Assembly (NCBI RefSeq): GCF_000400505.1
Contig: NZ_CM001857.1
Coordinates: 3,296,614 to 3,348,629, forward strand
From: Musicola paradisiaca NCPPB 2511
GTDB lineage: Bacteria; Pseudomonadota; Gammaproteobacteria; Enterobacterales; Enterobacteriaceae
Reading direction: 5' to 3'
DNA length: 52,016 bases
Each line of letters opens with the position of its first letter. The first letter of the stretch is position 1. The notes beneath the pieces are model-generated. The model was not told the origin of the DNA and did no database searches. It saw only the letters and a program-made list of their open reading frames with translations. The translations under genes were made by a program, and so were the position numbers. Below are positions 26,039-36,624 of this stretch, one piece after another.

Positions 26039-27919
26039 CTATTGCGCGTCCTGCGCCGCATCCCCCAGTTTTATCTTGGCTTCGTCATGCAGATTGGCGA
26101 TCAGAGAATCAAACAGCGTCGCTAAAGCGCTCTGCTCTATCTGAGCGGCAAATTGCTTCTTCTGTGCGGCTTCAAGCTCACGCGCCTTCACATTATCCAG
26201 CGCCACGATCACAATGTTGCCGACTTGATCCTGGGCAATCCCATAGGACACCTTGTCCTTCTGCGGATGCGGTAAAGAGAATACGGCCTCTGACATTACA
26301 TCGCCGCGACCGACGGAAGACATAACCCGAGGGGCGCTGAAACTGAGACCAGCAGCGGTAAGCGTGTCATTCTTGCCCTGCTTCAGGTCAGCCAGAATCT
26401 TTTCGGCATCAACGCGCGCCTGCTGCTCGGCTTTCTGGCGCTTTATCGCCTGAACAACTTGGTCACGCACCTTGTCTAACGGCTGGGTAGCTTCCGGTTT
26501 GTGTTCGCTGATACGCAGAACGAAAGCCCGATCGCCATCCACATTAATAACGTCCGAGTTGCTACCGGGCGCTCCATTTTCTCCAGTCAGGGTACCGTTC
26601 AGAATCGCCTGTTTCACCTGAGGAAAATCCAGCGCGGCGGGGATATTGTCGCGAGTGAACCAGTCAGTTTGACGCGCTTTGATGCCAGAAGCTTTTTCCG
26701 CCGAAACCAGCGATTCATTATCATTGCTGGCCGCTTCACTGAGCTTCTGCTGTTGCGCGTAAAACTCGTCCAATGCTTTTTCGCGTTTAACCTTATCACC
26801 CAGATCACCGCGTACCTCATCCAGAGAACGAACACGCTGCACCTGGATGTCGTCCAGACGCACGATCAGATACCCCACAGATGACTTAACTACATCAGAC
26901 AACTGCCCTTTCTGCTGTAGATTGGCTTGCTTAATCTCGTCAACGGTGGAATTGCCGTCCATCCACCCCAGATCGCCGCCATTGCGACGGGATACAATAT
27001 CCGTTGACTTCTCTTTCGCCAGTGCGGCGAAATCCGCACCTTTATGCAGCTGTTCCAGTACGGCTTTAGCATCAGCCTCATTTTTTAACTGAATAATGCT
27101 GTATTTACGACGCTCCGGCTGAGTGAATTCGCTCTTGTGCTGCTCGTAGTAACTGCTGACAGCCGCGCTATCTACCGAGATTTTGTCCATGATGGCAGCG
27201 GCATCCAGCATGATGTAGCTGACTTTGAACTGCTCCGGCGCCAGGTAGCGCGAGCTGTTCTGGTTGTAGAAATTCTGTATTTCATCATCGGAAGCCGTCT
27301 GGGTTTTCGCCCGGGCATCCAAATCAATGGTCGCGGTACGGATAGTACGATCCTGCGCTGCTATAGCGACCAGATTGTCGATCTCCTGCGGCAACTGGAA
27401 ATTACTGCCGCCCAGACCACGAACCAACTGTTGCGTCACCAATTGTTTGCGCAACAGTTGCGCATAGACATCCGGCGTTAATCCTAATTGCTGTACCTGG
27501 GCAAGGTATTTTTCGTTATCAAAGCGATTATTAGTCTGGAAGGCGGGAACAGAGAAAATAGCCTGTTTTACCTGTTCATCACTGATATTCAGCCCCAGAT
27601 TACGGGCGAATTGATCAATTAACGTATCGTCGATCAACTGGCTCAATGCTTGTTTGCGCAACTGCTGCATATACCCTTCGTTCGCAGCCAGTGCGGAAAA
27701 ATTCTCGCCCAACATCTCCTGTTGACGGTTGCGTTCATTTTGTACCGCCTGTTCCAACTGCGCGCGGGAGATTTCCTGACCATTAACCTTGGCGGCGTAA
27801 TCACCTGAACCACGGATCAGATAGTCACCTACCCCAGTCAATACAAATGAACCAACGATCAAAGCAAGAATAACTTTAAGCACGACGTTGTTAGCGGCCG
27901 CGCGTAAATTGTCCATCAT
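26039..27919 (-). CDS. ppiD: Periplasmic folding chaperone PpiD
   Basis: Membrane-anchored periplasmic chaperone of the SurA/parvulin type that associates with the SecYEG translocon. The 626-residue product has one N-terminal membrane helix (about 14-34), SurA-like N domains and a parvulin-like domain (about 265-360, with RYSII/RRKYSIIQLK and NGGDLGWMDG). E. coli PpiD is 623. I start at the MMDNLRAAANN methionine (27919) as in E. coli; an in-frame ATG at 28018 would place an unrelated stretch before the anchor. Follows hupB after a terminator. Confidence 0.95.
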   Translation of the reverse strand: MMDNLRAAANNVVLKVILALIVGSFVLTGVGDYLIRGSGDYAAKVNGQEISRAQLEQAVQNERNRQQEMLGENFSALAANEGYMQQLRKQALSQLIDDTLIDQFARNLGLNISDEQVKQAIFSVPAFQTNNRFDNEKYLAQVQQLGLTPDVYAQLLRKQLVTQQLVRGLGGSNFQLPQEIDNLVAIAAQDRTIRTATIDLDARAKTQTASDDEIQNFYNQNSSRYLAPEQFKVSYIMLDAAAIMDKISVDSAAVSSYYEQHKSEFTQPERRKYSIIQLKNEADAKAVLEQLHKGADFAALAKEKSTDIVSRRNGGDLGWMDGNSTVDEIKQANLQQKGQLSDVVKSSVGYLIVRLDDIQVQRVRSLDEVRGDLGDKVKREKALDEFYAQQQKLSEAASNDNESLVSAEKASGIKARQTDWFTRDNIPAALDFPQVKQAILNGTLTGENGAPGSNSDVINVDGDRAFVLRISEHKPEATQPLDKVRDQVVQAIKRQKAEQQARVDAEKILADLKQGKNDTLTAAGLSFSAPRVMSSVGRGDVMSEAVFSLPHPQKDKVSYGIAQDQVGNIVIVALDNVKARELEAAQKKQFAAQIEQSALATLFDSLIANLHDEAKIKLGDAAQDAQ

Positions 27920-28057
27920 AATGTGACAACACTCCGCTGTAGAATGGATAACACTCCCTGCGCAGGCCGTAGCCATGCTTCCATGCTGTTGCTGTAGCCG
28001 AATCCGGCCAGGGCGCACTCAAACAGATACCTGATAACAGTAATTCGAATTACCCGT

Positions 28058-28087
28058 AAAAAAAGGCACATCATGGCATGATGCGCC
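28058..28087 (-). terminator. Rho-independent terminator of hupB
   Basis: GGCACATCAT (28065-28074) pairs with ATGATGCGCC (28078-28087) with one G-U pair; on the minus strand the stem is followed by T7. Confidence 0.85.
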
Positions 28088-28170
28088 TCTATATTACCTT
28101 ACCCATCGCGCCACGTCAGGCGATGTTTAGGCTACAAACCGTCCTGCCAAACGAATCTGCTATTTTATAA

Positions 28171-28443
28171 TCAGTTCACAGCGTCTTTCAGCGCTTTCCC
28201 AGCACGGAAGCCCGGCACTTTTGCGGCAGGAATGCTGATCTCTTTCCCGGTCTGTGGATTACGACCGGTGCGGGCTGAACGTTCACGAACGGCGAACGTA
28301 CCGAAACCAACCAGAGCAACATCATCTCCTGCTTTCAGAGATTCAGTAACAGATCCAATAATTGCATCTAACACTCGTCCTGCAGCCGCCTTGGAAATAT
28401 CAGCGTCGGCGGCAATTTTGTCGATCAATTGTGACTTGTTCAC
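28171..28443 (-). CDS. hupB: DNA-binding protein HU-beta
   Basis: Nucleoid-associated protein that bends DNA non-specifically, a heterodimer with HU-alpha. The 90-residue product [11 protein letters not shown] carries the HU signature [21 protein letters not shown]. It starts with GTG (28443), as in E. coli hupB, behind GAGGGGA. It lies between lon and ppiD, each gene having its own terminator. Confidence 0.98.
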   Translation of the reverse strand: MNKSQLIDKIAADADISKAAAGRVLDAIIGSVTESLKAGDDVALVGFGTFAVRERSARTGRNPQTGKEISIPAAKVPGFRAGKALKDAVN

Positions 28444-28564
28444 TCTTTCATCCCCTCTGAAATTCAGTATTCACGCAGATCATCCGCGCGTCATATAGCT
28501 TTCTGTCGAATCTAACAACCGGTCAACCAGCCTACCGGTAACAGTGCTCTAACTTAGCGGCACG

Positions 28565-28603
28565 AAAAAAGGCTGGCAAGCATCATTTAACTTACCAGCC
28601 TTT
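28565..28603 (-). terminator. Rho-independent terminator of lon
   Basis: Minus strand: AAAGGCTGGTAAG (28591-28603) pairs with CTTGCCAGCCTTT (28568-28580) with one G-U pair, followed by T-rich sequence; it lies 30 nt after the lon stop. Confidence 0.85.
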
Positions 28604-28632
28604 ATTTTGTCAGTGGTTTTTGCGATAGGTCA

Positions 28633-30993
28633 CTATTTTGCCGGAGAAGTGACGACCTCCATCCCATAAGGCGCATCCTGCAACGCCAAAGCCAGCACTT
28701 CTTCAATCCGTTTCACCGGATGGATATCCAGATCGGCAATGACATTCTGCGGTATATCTTCCAAATCACGCTTGTTCTCTTCGGGAATCAGCACGGTTTT
28801 GATTCCACCGCGATGGGCCGCCAATAGTTTTTCTTTCAGACCGCCTATCGGCAGAACCAAACCACGCAGGGTAATTTCGCCGGTCATCGCCACGTCGGCA
28901 CGCACTGGATTGCCGGTCAGGCAAGAGACCAACGCCGTGCACATGGCGATACCCGCACTGGGGCCATCTTTCGGCGTAGCGCCTTCAGGCACATGCACAT
29001 GGATATCGCGCTTTTCATAGAAATCCGCATTGATACCCAGCGTTTCCGCTCTGGCCCGCACTACGGTCAACGCAGCCTGGATCGACTCCTGCATGACTTC
29101 ACCCAGCGAGCCGGTATAGGTCAGTTTACCTTTACCCGGTACACAAGCGGTTTCAATAGTCAGCAGGTCGCCGCCGACCTCCGTCCACGCCAGACCCGTT
29201 ACCTGCCCAACCCGGTTTTCTTCATCCGCACGCCCATAATCAAAGCGTTGAACCCCCAGATACTCTTTCAGGTTATCGCCTGTGATAGTGATGTGCCCAA
29301 TGGTTTTATCCATCAGCAATGATTTAACCGCTTTGCGACACAGTTTGGAGATCTCGCGCTCCAGGCTACGAACGCCAGCCTCTCGGGTGTAATAGCGGAT
29401 AATGCCGACTATAGCGCTGTCTTCCACCGTCAACTCGCCTTTTTTCAAGGCATTACGCTCAATCTGCTTCGGCAGCAGGTGCTGACGGGCAATGTTAAGC
29501 TTTTCATCTTCGGTATATCCCGACAGACGGATTACCTCCATCCTATCCAACAACGGCGCAGGTATATTCATGGAGTTGGAGGTTGCCACAAACATGACGT
29601 CAGACAGATCGTAATCCACTTCCAGATAATGATCGTTGAACGCTACGTTCTGTTCTGGATCAAGCACTTCCAACAACGCTGACGCCGGATCGCCACGCAT
29701 GTCGGAAGACATCTTGTCAATTTCATCCAGCAGGAACAGCGGGTTTTTCACCCCAACTTTTGCCATTTTCTGGATCAACTTACCGGGCATGGAACCAATG
29801 TAGGTGCGACGGTGGCCGCGAATTTCCGCCTCATCACGCACGCCACCCAACGCCATACGCACATACTTACGGCCAGTAGCTTTGGCGATGGACTGCCCCA
29901 ACGAGGTTTTCCCTACCCCTGGCGGCCCCACCAGACACAGAATCGGCCCTTTAATTTTGCTAACACGACTTTGAACTGCCAGATACTCCAGGATGCGTTC
30001 TTTGACCCGCTCCAGACCATAATGATCGCTATCCAGCATTTCCTGCGCTTTGACCAGATCTTTCTTCACCTTGCTGCGGGCATGCCAGGGAACTTGTACC
30101 ATCCAGTCGATATAGCTGCGGACGACCGTAGCCTCCGCCGACATGGGGGACATCATACGCAGTTTCTGCAGTTCGGCTTCCGCTTTTTCCCGCGCCTCTT
30201 TCGGCATATTGGCGGCGTCAACCTTACGTTTTAACGCTTCCTGTTCGTCCGGCGCATCGTCCATCTCGCCAAGCTCTTTTTGAATGGCCTTCATCTGCTC
30301 ATTCAAGTAATACTCTCGCTGGCTTTTCTCCATCTGCTTCTTGACGCGGCTACGGATCCGTTTCTCAACCTGCAACAGATCGATTTCCGACTCCATCATC
30401 GCCATCAGATATTCAAGACGTTCAGTGACGTCTGACATTTCCAGCACCGACTGCTTGTCGGCCAGCTTCAACGGCATATGAGCAGCGATGGTATCAGCCA
30501 GGCGGGCCGCATCATCAATACTGTTCAGGGAAGTTAATACTTCAGGTGGGATTTTCTTATTCAGTTTGATGTAACCCTCAAACTGATTGATCGCCGTGCG
30601 CATCAGCACTTCCTGCTCGCGCTCCTCAATCGCCGGCGAATCCAGATATTCAGCCTGAGCGGCAAAATGTTCGCCACTATCAGACAAGGTTGTAATGCGC
30701 GCCCGCTGCAGACCTTCAACCAAAACCTTTACAGTACCATCCGGCAGTTTCAGCATCTGAAGAATAGAGGCGACCGTCCCTACCGAGAAAAGATCGTTAA
30801 CACCAGGCTCATCCGTTGAGGCTTCTTTCTGTGCCACCAGCATGATCTTCTTGTCATGATCCATCGCGGCTTCAAGGCATCGAATTGACTTTTCCCGACC
30901 AACAAACAACGGAATGACCATGTGCGGATAAACCACCACATCGCGCAGCGGCAATACGGGGATTTCTATGCGTTCGGAACGCTCAGGGTTCAT
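28633..30993 (-). CDS. lon: ATP-dependent endopeptidase La (Lon)
   Basis: Cytoplasmic AAA+ protease degrading misfolded and specific regulatory proteins. The 786-residue product has the LonN substrate domain (about 1-210), an ATPase with GPPGVGKT (about 356) and LFLLDEID, and a protease domain whose Ser lies in PKDGPSAG (about 679) with the paired Lys near 722. E. coli Lon is 784. I start at ATG 30993 ([18 protein letters not shown]) behind AGAGAG; an open frame extends 171 bp further upstream but covers the sigma-32 promoter. Confidence 0.97.
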   Translation of the reverse strand: MNPERSERIEIPVLPLRDVVVYPHMVIPLFVGREKSIRCLEAAMDHDKKIMLVAQKEASTDEPGVNDLFSVGTVASILQMLKLPDGTVKVLVEGLQRARITTLSDSGEHFAAQAEYLDSPAIEEREQEVLMRTAINQFEGYIKLNKKIPPEVLTSLNSIDDAARLADTIAAHMPLKLADKQSVLEMSDVTERLEYLMAMMESEIDLLQVEKRIRSRVKKQMEKSQREYYLNEQMKAIQKELGEMDDAPDEQEALKRKVDAANMPKEAREKAEAELQKLRMMSPMSAEATVVRSYIDWMVQVPWHARSKVKKDLVKAQEMLDSDHYGLERVKERILEYLAVQSRVSKIKGPILCLVGPPGVGKTSLGQSIAKATGRKYVRMALGGVRDEAEIRGHRRTYIGSMPGKLIQKMAKVGVKNPLFLLDEIDKMSSDMRGDPASALLEVLDPEQNVAFNDHYLEVDYDLSDVMFVATSNSMNIPAPLLDRMEVIRLSGYTEDEKLNIARQHLLPKQIERNALKKGELTVEDSAIVGIIRYYTREAGVRSLEREISKLCRKAVKSLLMDKTIGHITITGDNLKEYLGVQRFDYGRADEENRVGQVTGLAWTEVGGDLLTIETACVPGKGKLTYTGSLGEVMQESIQAALTVVRARAETLGINADFYEKRDIHVHVPEGATPKDGPSAGIAMCTALVSCLTGNPVRADVAMTGEITLRGLVLPIGGLKEKLLAAHRGGIKTVLIPEENKRDLEDIPQNVIADLDIHPVKRIEEVLALALQDAPYGMEVVTSPAK

Positions 30994-31079
30994 AGAGCTC
31001 TCTCTTAGTTTCGTTTCCGCCAGGTTAAGGAAATCTCGTGAAATGCGGACTTCACGGGGCTCACCTATAGGTAATCGAG

Positions 31080-31108
31080 TATATGGGGATAAATATGTCA
31101 CATTCAAC
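31080..31108 (-). promoter_or_regulatory. Sigma-32 heat-shock promoter of lon
   Basis: Minus strand: -35 GTTGAA (31103-31108), 14-bp spacer, -10 CCCCATATA (31080-31088), matching the sigma-32 consensus and the known E. coli lon promoter layout. It is about 90 bp upstream of the lon ATG. Confidence 0.85.
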
Positions 31109-31119
31109 GACTGAAAGTA

Positions 31120-31154
31120 TGTAAAAACAAATGGGGGGCTAAAACCCCCCATTT
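31120..31154 (-). terminator. Rho-independent terminator of clpPX
   Basis: AAATGGGGGG (31129-31138) pairs with CCCCCCATTT (31145-31154) around CTAAAA; on the minus strand it is followed by TTTGTTTTT. It lies between clpX and the lon promoter. Confidence 0.9.
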
Positions 31155-31182
31155 TGTCGTTCAACGTTGTTTTTTCGGCTAA

Positions 31183-32457
31183 TTATTCACCAGAAGCCTG
31201 CTGGGCTTCTGGTTTGCCATAGATAAGCAGAGGCTCGGACTGGCCGGAAATGACAGACTCGTCGATCACCACTTTATCGACGTTCTCCAACGAAGGCAGA
31301 TCGTACATAGTATCCAGCAATGCTGCTTCCACAATGGAACGCAAACCGCGTGCACCAGTTTTACGTATCATGGCTTTTTTGGCGATGGCCGTCAGCGCTT
31401 CATCACGGAACTCCAGATCCACACCTTCCAGTTTGAATAACGCCTGATACTGCTTGGTCAGCGCATTCTTCGGCTCACGCAGAATCTGAATCAATGCTTC
31501 CTCGTCGAGTTCTTTCAGCGTCGCGACGACCGGTAAACGGCCGATGAACTCAGGAATAAGACCAAATTTGATCAAATCACCCGGCTCCACATGCCCCAGT
31601 AACTCACCTTCGGTCGCTTTCTGAGTCGAACCTTTTACCGTGGCATTAAAACCGATACCGCGCCCGGTATCGGTACGCTGCTCGATAATTCTGTCCAGAC
31701 CCGCAAACGCACCGCCGCAAATGAATAGAATCTTTGAAGTATCAACCTGCAAAAACTCCTGCTGAGGGTGCTTACGCCCCCCCTGAGGAGGAACCGCAGC
31801 AATAGTGCCTTCAATTAATTTCAGCAGCGCCTGCTGAACACCTTCGCCGGATACGTCCCGGGTAATGGACGGATTATCCGACTTACGGGAAATTTTATCG
31901 ATCTCATCGATGTAGACGATGCCACGCTGCGCTTTCTGCACATCGTAATCGCACTTCTGCAACAGTTTCTGAATGATATTCTCCACGTCTTCCCCCACGT
32001 AACCCGCTTCGGTCAACGTAGTGGCATCTGCCATGGTGAACGGAACATCCAGAAAACGCGCCAGTGTTTCCGCCAGTAACGTTTTACCGCTACCCGTCGG
32101 GCCAATCAGCAGAATGTTGCTTTTACCTAACTCAACACCACCGTTGGCTTCACCATTACGCAGACGCTTGTAATGATTGTAAACGGCTACAGCCAGCACT
32201 TTCTTCGCCGGCTCCTGACCAATGACATAATCATCCAGGTGACGGCGGATTTCATGCGGTGTTGGCAACGCACTACGCTCACGGTGTGGAGCCACTTCTT
32301 TTATTTCTTCGCGAATGATGTCGTTGCACAAGTCCACGCACTCATCGCAAATATACACTGACGGCCCGGCAATCAGCTTGCGTACTTCATGCTGACTTTT
32401 GCCGCAAAAAGAGCAGTACAGTAACTTTCCTGAACCGTCTTTGCGCTTATCTGTCAT
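31183..32457 (-). CDS. clpX: ATP-dependent Clp protease ATP-binding subunit ClpX
   Basis: Hexameric AAA+ unfoldase feeding substrates such as SsrA-tagged proteins to ClpP. The 424-residue product (same as E. coli) has an N-terminal zinc finger with Cys15, Cys18, Cys37 and Cys40, Walker A GPTGSGKT (119-126), the pore loop GYVGEDV, Walker [10 protein letters not shown], and the IGF-type ClpP-binding loop GIGFNA. It follows clpP by 147 bp on the same strand. Confidence 0.98.
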   Translation of the reverse strand: MTDKRKDGSGKLLYCSFCGKSQHEVRKLIAGPSVYICDECVDLCNDIIREEIKEVAPHRERSALPTPHEIRRHLDDYVIGQEPAKKVLAVAVYNHYKRLRNGEANGGVELGKSNILLIGPTGSGKTLLAETLARFLDVPFTMADATTLTEAGYVGEDVENIIQKLLQKCDYDVQKAQRGIVYIDEIDKISRKSDNPSITRDVSGEGVQQALLKLIEGTIAAVPPQGGRKHPQQEFLQVDTSKILFICGGAFAGLDRIIEQRTDTGRGIGFNATVKGSTQKATEGELLGHVEPGDLIKFGLIPEFIGRLPVVATLKELDEEALIQILREPKNALTKQYQALFKLEGVDLEFRDEALTAIAKKAMIRKTGARGLRSIVEAALLDTMYDLPSLENVDKVVIDESVISGQSEPLLIYGKPEAQQASGE

Positions 32458-32604
32458 CAGTAAACCTCTTCTTTAGTTCTTGCCCGTGGGCCAACCACAT
32501 CACGACAGCGTCATAGCAAACGCCGACACAACCACATAGCCGAATACCTAAGCAGAAATCCGCATCGCAGGGAATACGAATTTCCCGGGTAACAGGAAAC
32601 CCGG

Positions 32605-33228
32605 TTATTCCCGATGGGTCAGCACGGAATCTACCAACCCGTACTCTACGGCCTCGCCAGCAGAGAGGAAACGGTCACGCTCCGTATCTCTTTCGATAAT
32701 ATCAAGCGACTGACCTGTATGTTTAGCCATCAACTCATTCATACGGGCTTTCACTTTAAGGATTTCTTTGGCGTGTATTTCAATGTCTGTCGCCTGCCCC
32801 TGGAACCCGCCCAAAGGTTGATGAATCATTACACGGGAATTAGGTAGACAAAAACGTTTCCCTTTCGCCCCTGCGGTGAGAAGGAAAGCGCCCATTGATG
32901 CAGCTTGCCCCATACAGATAGTGCTAACATCCGGCTTGATAAACTGCATGGTGTCATAAATCGACATCCCAGCAGTAATGACCCCGCCCGGAGAGTTAAT
33001 ATACAGATAGATATCTTTTTCCGGATTCTCTGCTTCCAGAAATAGCATCTGAGCCACAATAAGATTGGCCATGTAATCTTCGACCTGCCCCGTCAGGAAG
33101 ATCACACGTTCTTTCAGCAACCGGGAATAAATATCGTAAGAGCGTTCCCCACGAGAGGTTTGCTCCACAACCATTGGCACCAGAGCCATATGAGGGGTTT
33201 GCTTTTCCTGTTCGCCACTGTATGACAT
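32605..33228 (-). CDS. clpP: ATP-dependent Clp protease proteolytic subunit ClpP
   Basis: Serine protease forming the double-heptameric chamber used by ClpX and ClpA. The 207-residue product has catalytic Ser111 (MGQAASMGA), His136 (RVMIHQP) and Asp near 185, with a short N-terminal propeptide region as in E. coli (207). A GGAGA ribosome binding site precedes the ATG. A CCGGGT/ACCCGG hairpin without a T-run follows the stop and may lower read-through into clpX. Confidence 0.98.
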   Translation of the reverse strand: MSYSGEQEKQTPHMALVPMVVEQTSRGERSYDIYSRLLKERVIFLTGQVEDYMANLIVAQMLFLEAENPEKDIYLYINSPGGVITAGMSIYDTMQFIKPDVSTICMGQAASMGAFLLTAGAKGKRFCLPNSRVMIHQPLGGFQGQATDIEIHAKEILKVKARMNELMAKHTGQSLDIIERDTERDRFLSAGEAVEYGLVDSVLTHRE

Positions 33229-33700
33229 TAACGTCTCCTAGATAAAATGCTTTTGGCGCGTAGTATCTGATTCTACTTGAGATATAAAACAATAACCATG
33301 CTCTGGATGCTGCGTCGGCCTTTCATCACAGAGCAAGCTCACTGTCGACACCGCCCGCGCATTCGAACACGCCTCAGCCTCCAGCACATGTCTTCTGCGC
33401 CACATCCAAGAACGACTGTTCCAGTCAAGGCAATGCAGATAGAGAAACAATGGGTGCACAATGCATGAATTTCAAGCTTACACCCGCGAGGAATTCGGGT
33501 TAAAGCAATATTACCTCCCCACCATAAGTCTGCCGCCTCTATGCGGAAAGATTCATTCCCAAGTGATCTCTCAACAAACGCGCTACCAGGAAATCGCTAT
33601 CCTGACAGCACTGTTGCTCTATTATGAAGGACACATCACACACCATATAAGCATAGTCAAAGACGTGTTGTTCGAAGCTGGTTACTCTAGATAGCCAATC
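33229..33700. other. Long tig-clpP intergenic region
   Basis: About 470 bp before the tig terminator is reached, roughly twice the E. coli spacing as I remember it. It must hold the clpP promoter(s); I could not pick a confident sigma-70 or sigma-32 match. Short open frames here resemble no known family. Confidence 0.5.
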
Positions 33701-33735
33701 AAAAAACAAAAAACCCGCAGCTTAGCTGCGGGCTA
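33701..33735 (-). terminator. Rho-independent terminator of tig
   Basis: CCCGCAGC (33714-33721), TTA loop, GCTGCGGG (33725-33732); the minus-strand stem is followed by TTTTTTGTTTTTT. It lies 29 nt after the tig stop. Confidence 0.92.
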
Positions 33736-33760
33736 TTCAAAAAAGTGTCGGCTTTGGCTA

Positions 33761-35065
33761 TCAGGCTGGGACAGACTGATTCATCAATTCATTGAAGCTG
33801 ACGGCTTTTTCAACAACTTTAGCTTTGGACAACAGCGTCTCGATTGCCTGTTCTTCCAAGGCAACGTTACGGATGTTGTTAAGCATTTCTTTGTTTTGCT
33901 GATAGTAGCTAACGACTTCCTGCGGATCTTCATACGCGGAAGCGATCTCATCGATCAACGTATTTACGCGGGCTTCATCAGCTTCCAATTCGTTGGTGCT
34001 AATCACTTCACCCAGCAACAGGCCAACAACGACACGGCGTTTGGCCTGTTCTTCGAACAGTTCGCGCGGCAGTTCATTCGCCTGTTTTTCATTACCGCCG
34101 AAACGACGAGCGGCCTGTTGGCGAAGAACATTGATTTCACCATCAATCAATGCAGCCGGAACGTCGATTTCGTTCGCATTGACCAGACCATCAATAACCT
34201 GAGATTTAACGCGATTACGGATAGCGCCTTTCAGCTCGCGCTCCATATTCTTACGAACTTCAGCGCGCAGCCCCTCTACAGAGCCATCTTCCACACCGAA
34301 ACGTTTGATGAAATCAGGCGTCAGCTCAGGCAGCTCGCGCTCTTCAACTTTCTTCAATACAATCGCAAATTTGGCGTCTTTACCTTTCAGGTTTTCCGCG
34401 TGGTAGTCTTCCGGAAATTTCACATCGATGGTGAATTCTTCGCCAGCCTGATGACCAACGATGCCGTCTTCAAAGCCCGGAATCATGCGGCCCTGGCCCA
34501 TGGCCAGTACGAAGTCGGAAGATTTACCGCCTTCAAATTCTTCGCCGTCGACAGAGCCGGTAAAATCGATGGTTACGCGATCTTCAGCCGCCGCGGCGCG
34601 CTCAGCCACTTTCCATTCAGCCTGCTGTTTACGTAATGTTTCCAGCATGCCGTCAACATCGGCGTCAGTGACGTCAACCAGCGGTTTTTCGACTTCGATA
34701 CTTTCCAGACCTTTCAATTCAACTTCCGGATAGACTTCGAATTCAACAGAGTAAGTGAAATCGCCGCCGACCTGGTATTCGCCCGGGACATAGCTAGGGG
34801 CGCCAGCCGGATTGATTTTTTCTTTGATGATGGCATCAACGAAATGACGCTGCATCAAGTCACCCAGCACATCCTGACGCACGGAAGCGCCGTAACGCTG
34901 CTCAACAATTTTCGCCGGCACTTTGCCTTTGCGGAAGCCATCGATACGAACTTTTTTAGCCACACTAACCAGTTCGCTTTTAACAGCATCTTCAATGCTG
35001 GCTGCAGCAACAGTAATCGTTACACGGCGCCCAAGGCCTTGAGTGGTTTCAACAGAAACTTGCAT
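33761..35065 (-). CDS. tig: Trigger factor
   Basis: Ribosome-bound chaperone and peptidyl-prolyl isomerase acting on nascent chains. The 434-residue product has the ribosome-binding domain with the signature GFRKGKVP (44-51), a FKBP-type PPIase domain (about 150-245, with [17 protein letters not shown] in part) and a long helical C-terminal domain. E. coli trigger factor is 432. It has its own promoter and terminator. Confidence 0.98.
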   Translation of the reverse strand: MQVSVETTQGLGRRVTITVAAASIEDAVKSELVSVAKKVRIDGFRKGKVPAKIVEQRYGASVRQDVLGDLMQRHFVDAIIKEKINPAGAPSYVPGEYQVGGDFTYSVEFEVYPEVELKGLESIEVEKPLVDVTDADVDGMLETLRKQQAEWKVAERAAAAEDRVTIDFTGSVDGEEFEGGKSSDFVLAMGQGRMIPGFEDGIVGHQAGEEFTIDVKFPEDYHAENLKGKDAKFAIVLKKVEERELPELTPDFIKRFGVEDGSVEGLRAEVRKNMERELKGAIRNRVKSQVIDGLVNANEIDVPAALIDGEINVLRQQAARRFGGNEKQANELPRELFEEQAKRRVVVGLLLGEVISTNELEADEARVNTLIDEIASAYEDPQEVVSYYQQNKEMLNNIRNVALEEQAIETLLSKAKVVEKAVSFNELMNQSVPA

Positions 35066-35240
35066 CTTGTTACCTCAAAAAATCACAGTGCTCGGTCAAC
35101 CTCAGAAGCCGTTATCATCAGGCGCCCCAGGGGCAGCCTTTCCGATCACAGTCCTCACGGAACCAGGACAGCCACTCAGCCGGCCCCATTCCCTGTTGTC
35201 AGAAGCGTCCCGAATACATTCCGGAAAATAAAGACCCGGC

Positions 35241-35269
35241 ATTATAGCGGTATAGACAAGACGAGTCGA
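35241..35269 (-). promoter_or_regulatory. Putative sigma-70 promoter of tig
   Basis: Minus strand: -35 TCGACT (35264-35269), 17-bp spacer, consensus -10 TATAAT (35241-35246). It would give a leader of about 170 nt containing short GC-rich inverted repeats (for example GCGCCCCAGGGGC near 35124). Confidence 0.65.
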
Positions 35270-35357
35270 GAAGAGTAACCGGTCTATTACCGCAGTAAAC
35301 TCACACTCTGACGTTTTATCGTCAGCTATTTCCACAATTCCGCCGACAGTCAACAGG

Positions 35358-35672
35358 TTAACGTTCGATTCCAGCCCCACCGCAAGGCGGAGAAGATGGA
35401 ACCACCATCTGGAGATCCCGCCACTCTTGCGGCGTATAAACATGAAGCGCCAACGCATGTACCGCACCCTCCAGTTCGTCGGCCAACACTTTATAAATCG
35501 CTCTATGGCGCCCAATAACCCGCTCGCCGTTAAAATGCTCACTGACCAGCACCACTTTGAAATGGCTTTCAGAGCCTGCCGGAACGTTATGGCGGTAGCT
35601 TTCATTAATCACTTCAAGATGCTCGGGTACAAACTCCGCGCGCAATTTGGCTTCAATCATTTCACGAATCAT
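35358..35672 (-). CDS. bolA: Transcriptional/iron-sulfur regulator BolA
   Basis: BolA-family protein affecting cell shape and biofilm in stationary phase, and partner of monothiol glutaredoxin in [2Fe-2S] binding. The 104-residue product has the class-II KH-like fold with the [20 protein letters not shown] region and the invariant HALALH. E. coli BolA is 105. Upstream of tig on the same strand and divergent from yajG. No clear gearbox promoter was found. Confidence 0.96.
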   Translation of the reverse strand: MIREMIEAKLRAEFVPEHLEVINESYRHNVPAGSESHFKVVLVSEHFNGERVIGRHRAIYKVLADELEGAVHALALHVYTPQEWRDLQMVVPSSPPCGGAGIER

Positions 35673-35991
35673 ACGTATACCTTCTGTGAGACGTCGGGAA
35701 ACTTGTGTTTCCTGTTATGGCGGGGTGTTTTATCCAATTCAATTCTATTTCAGCTCAAAACTCGATGTCATCGTATCGCTTCACTTGCGATATCCAATCG
35801 CCGTACCGGATCCATATCATATTTTTCCATCGGCAAGGTATGATAGAACACTGCCGGCTGTTTCGGACGGGAACAAGGAGAGATGGCCGAAGAATGTTGT
35901 TTACTTTCCACTCTTTTCCTTATCTACGGCAATGATATGATAGCCAGAACATTTATCAGCAAATCAACGCTCCATGAGTGAGAAAATACGC
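35673..35991. other. bolA/yajG divergent intergenic region
   Basis: About 320 bp that must hold the promoters of bolA (leftward) and yajG-ampG (rightward). TATGAT boxes at 35838-35843 and 35935-35940 could be plus-strand -10 elements but lack good -35 boxes. No gene is supported. Confidence 0.5.
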
Positions 35992-36570
35992 ATGTTAAAA
36001 AAATTCATTTTTCCCCTGTTCGCCGCGCTGGTGTTAGCTGGATGTGCCGGCAAAAGCAATACATTAGATGTCACGCCAAAGATCACCCTGCCGTCTCAGG
36101 ATCCAAGCCTGATGGGCGTCACCATTAGCATTAATGGCGCAGACCAGCGTGCCGATCAATCCCTTGCCAGAGTCAATCGCGACGGCCAGCTCACCGCCTT
36201 GACGCCGTCTCGCGATTTGCGGTTCCTGCTTCAGGAAGTGCTTGAGAAACAAATGGCTGCTCGTGGCTATATGATTGGCGCCGGTGGGCCGGTATCTCTG
36301 CAGGTGGTCGTCAACACCCTGTATGCCGACGTGGCTGAAGGCAACCTGCGTTACAACATCACCACCAAAGCGGATATTTCGATCATCGCGCAGGCAGCCA
36401 ATGGCAACAAACAGGTGAAAAACTACCGCGCCAACTACAACGTCCAGGGCGCACTTACCGCCACCAATGATAAAATCGCCGCAGCGGTCAACCAGGTTCT
36501 GAATGACGTCATCAGCGACATGGCGCAGGACACCAGCGTAAGCACCTTCATCAAAACTAACGCCCGTTAA
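35992..36570 (+). CDS. yajG: Lipoprotein YajG
   Basis: 192-residue lipoprotein of unknown function, same length as E. coli YajG. Signal peptide with lipobox LVLAGC (lipidated Cys18), then the conserved PSLMGVTISINGADQR and SRDLRFLLQEVLEKQM segments. I start at ATG 35992 (MLKKFIFP); an ATG 18 bp upstream is less likely. It forms the classic yajG-ampG pair, 54 bp apart, suggesting a cell-envelope role. Confidence 0.93.
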   Translation: MLKKFIFPLFAALVLAGCAGKSNTLDVTPKITLPSQDPSLMGVTISINGADQRADQSLARVNRDGQLTALTPSRDLRFLLQEVLEKQMAARGYMIGAGGPVSLQVVVNTLYADVAEGNLRYNITTKADISIIAQAANGNKQVKNYRANYNVQGALTATNDKIAAAVNQVLNDVISDMAQDTSVSTFIKTNAR

Positions 36571-36624
36571 GGGATTCCCGTCTCCCTTGCCCTGATATCA
36601 GGCGCAAGGGAGAGAGGACACCTC

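Noticed and set aside
27920-28018. N-terminal extension of PpiD
   Set aside because: It is not conserved and would put unrelated residues before the membrane anchor; the MMDNLRAAANN start matches E. coli.
30994-31164. N-terminal extension of Lon by 57 residues
   Set aside because: The extension spans the sigma-32 promoter and has no match in Lon proteins; the ATG at 30993 has the correct sequence and ribosome binding site.
33461-33694. 77-codon plus-strand open frame between tig and clpP
   Set aside because: No family resemblance and no ribosome binding site; probably chance in a spacer.
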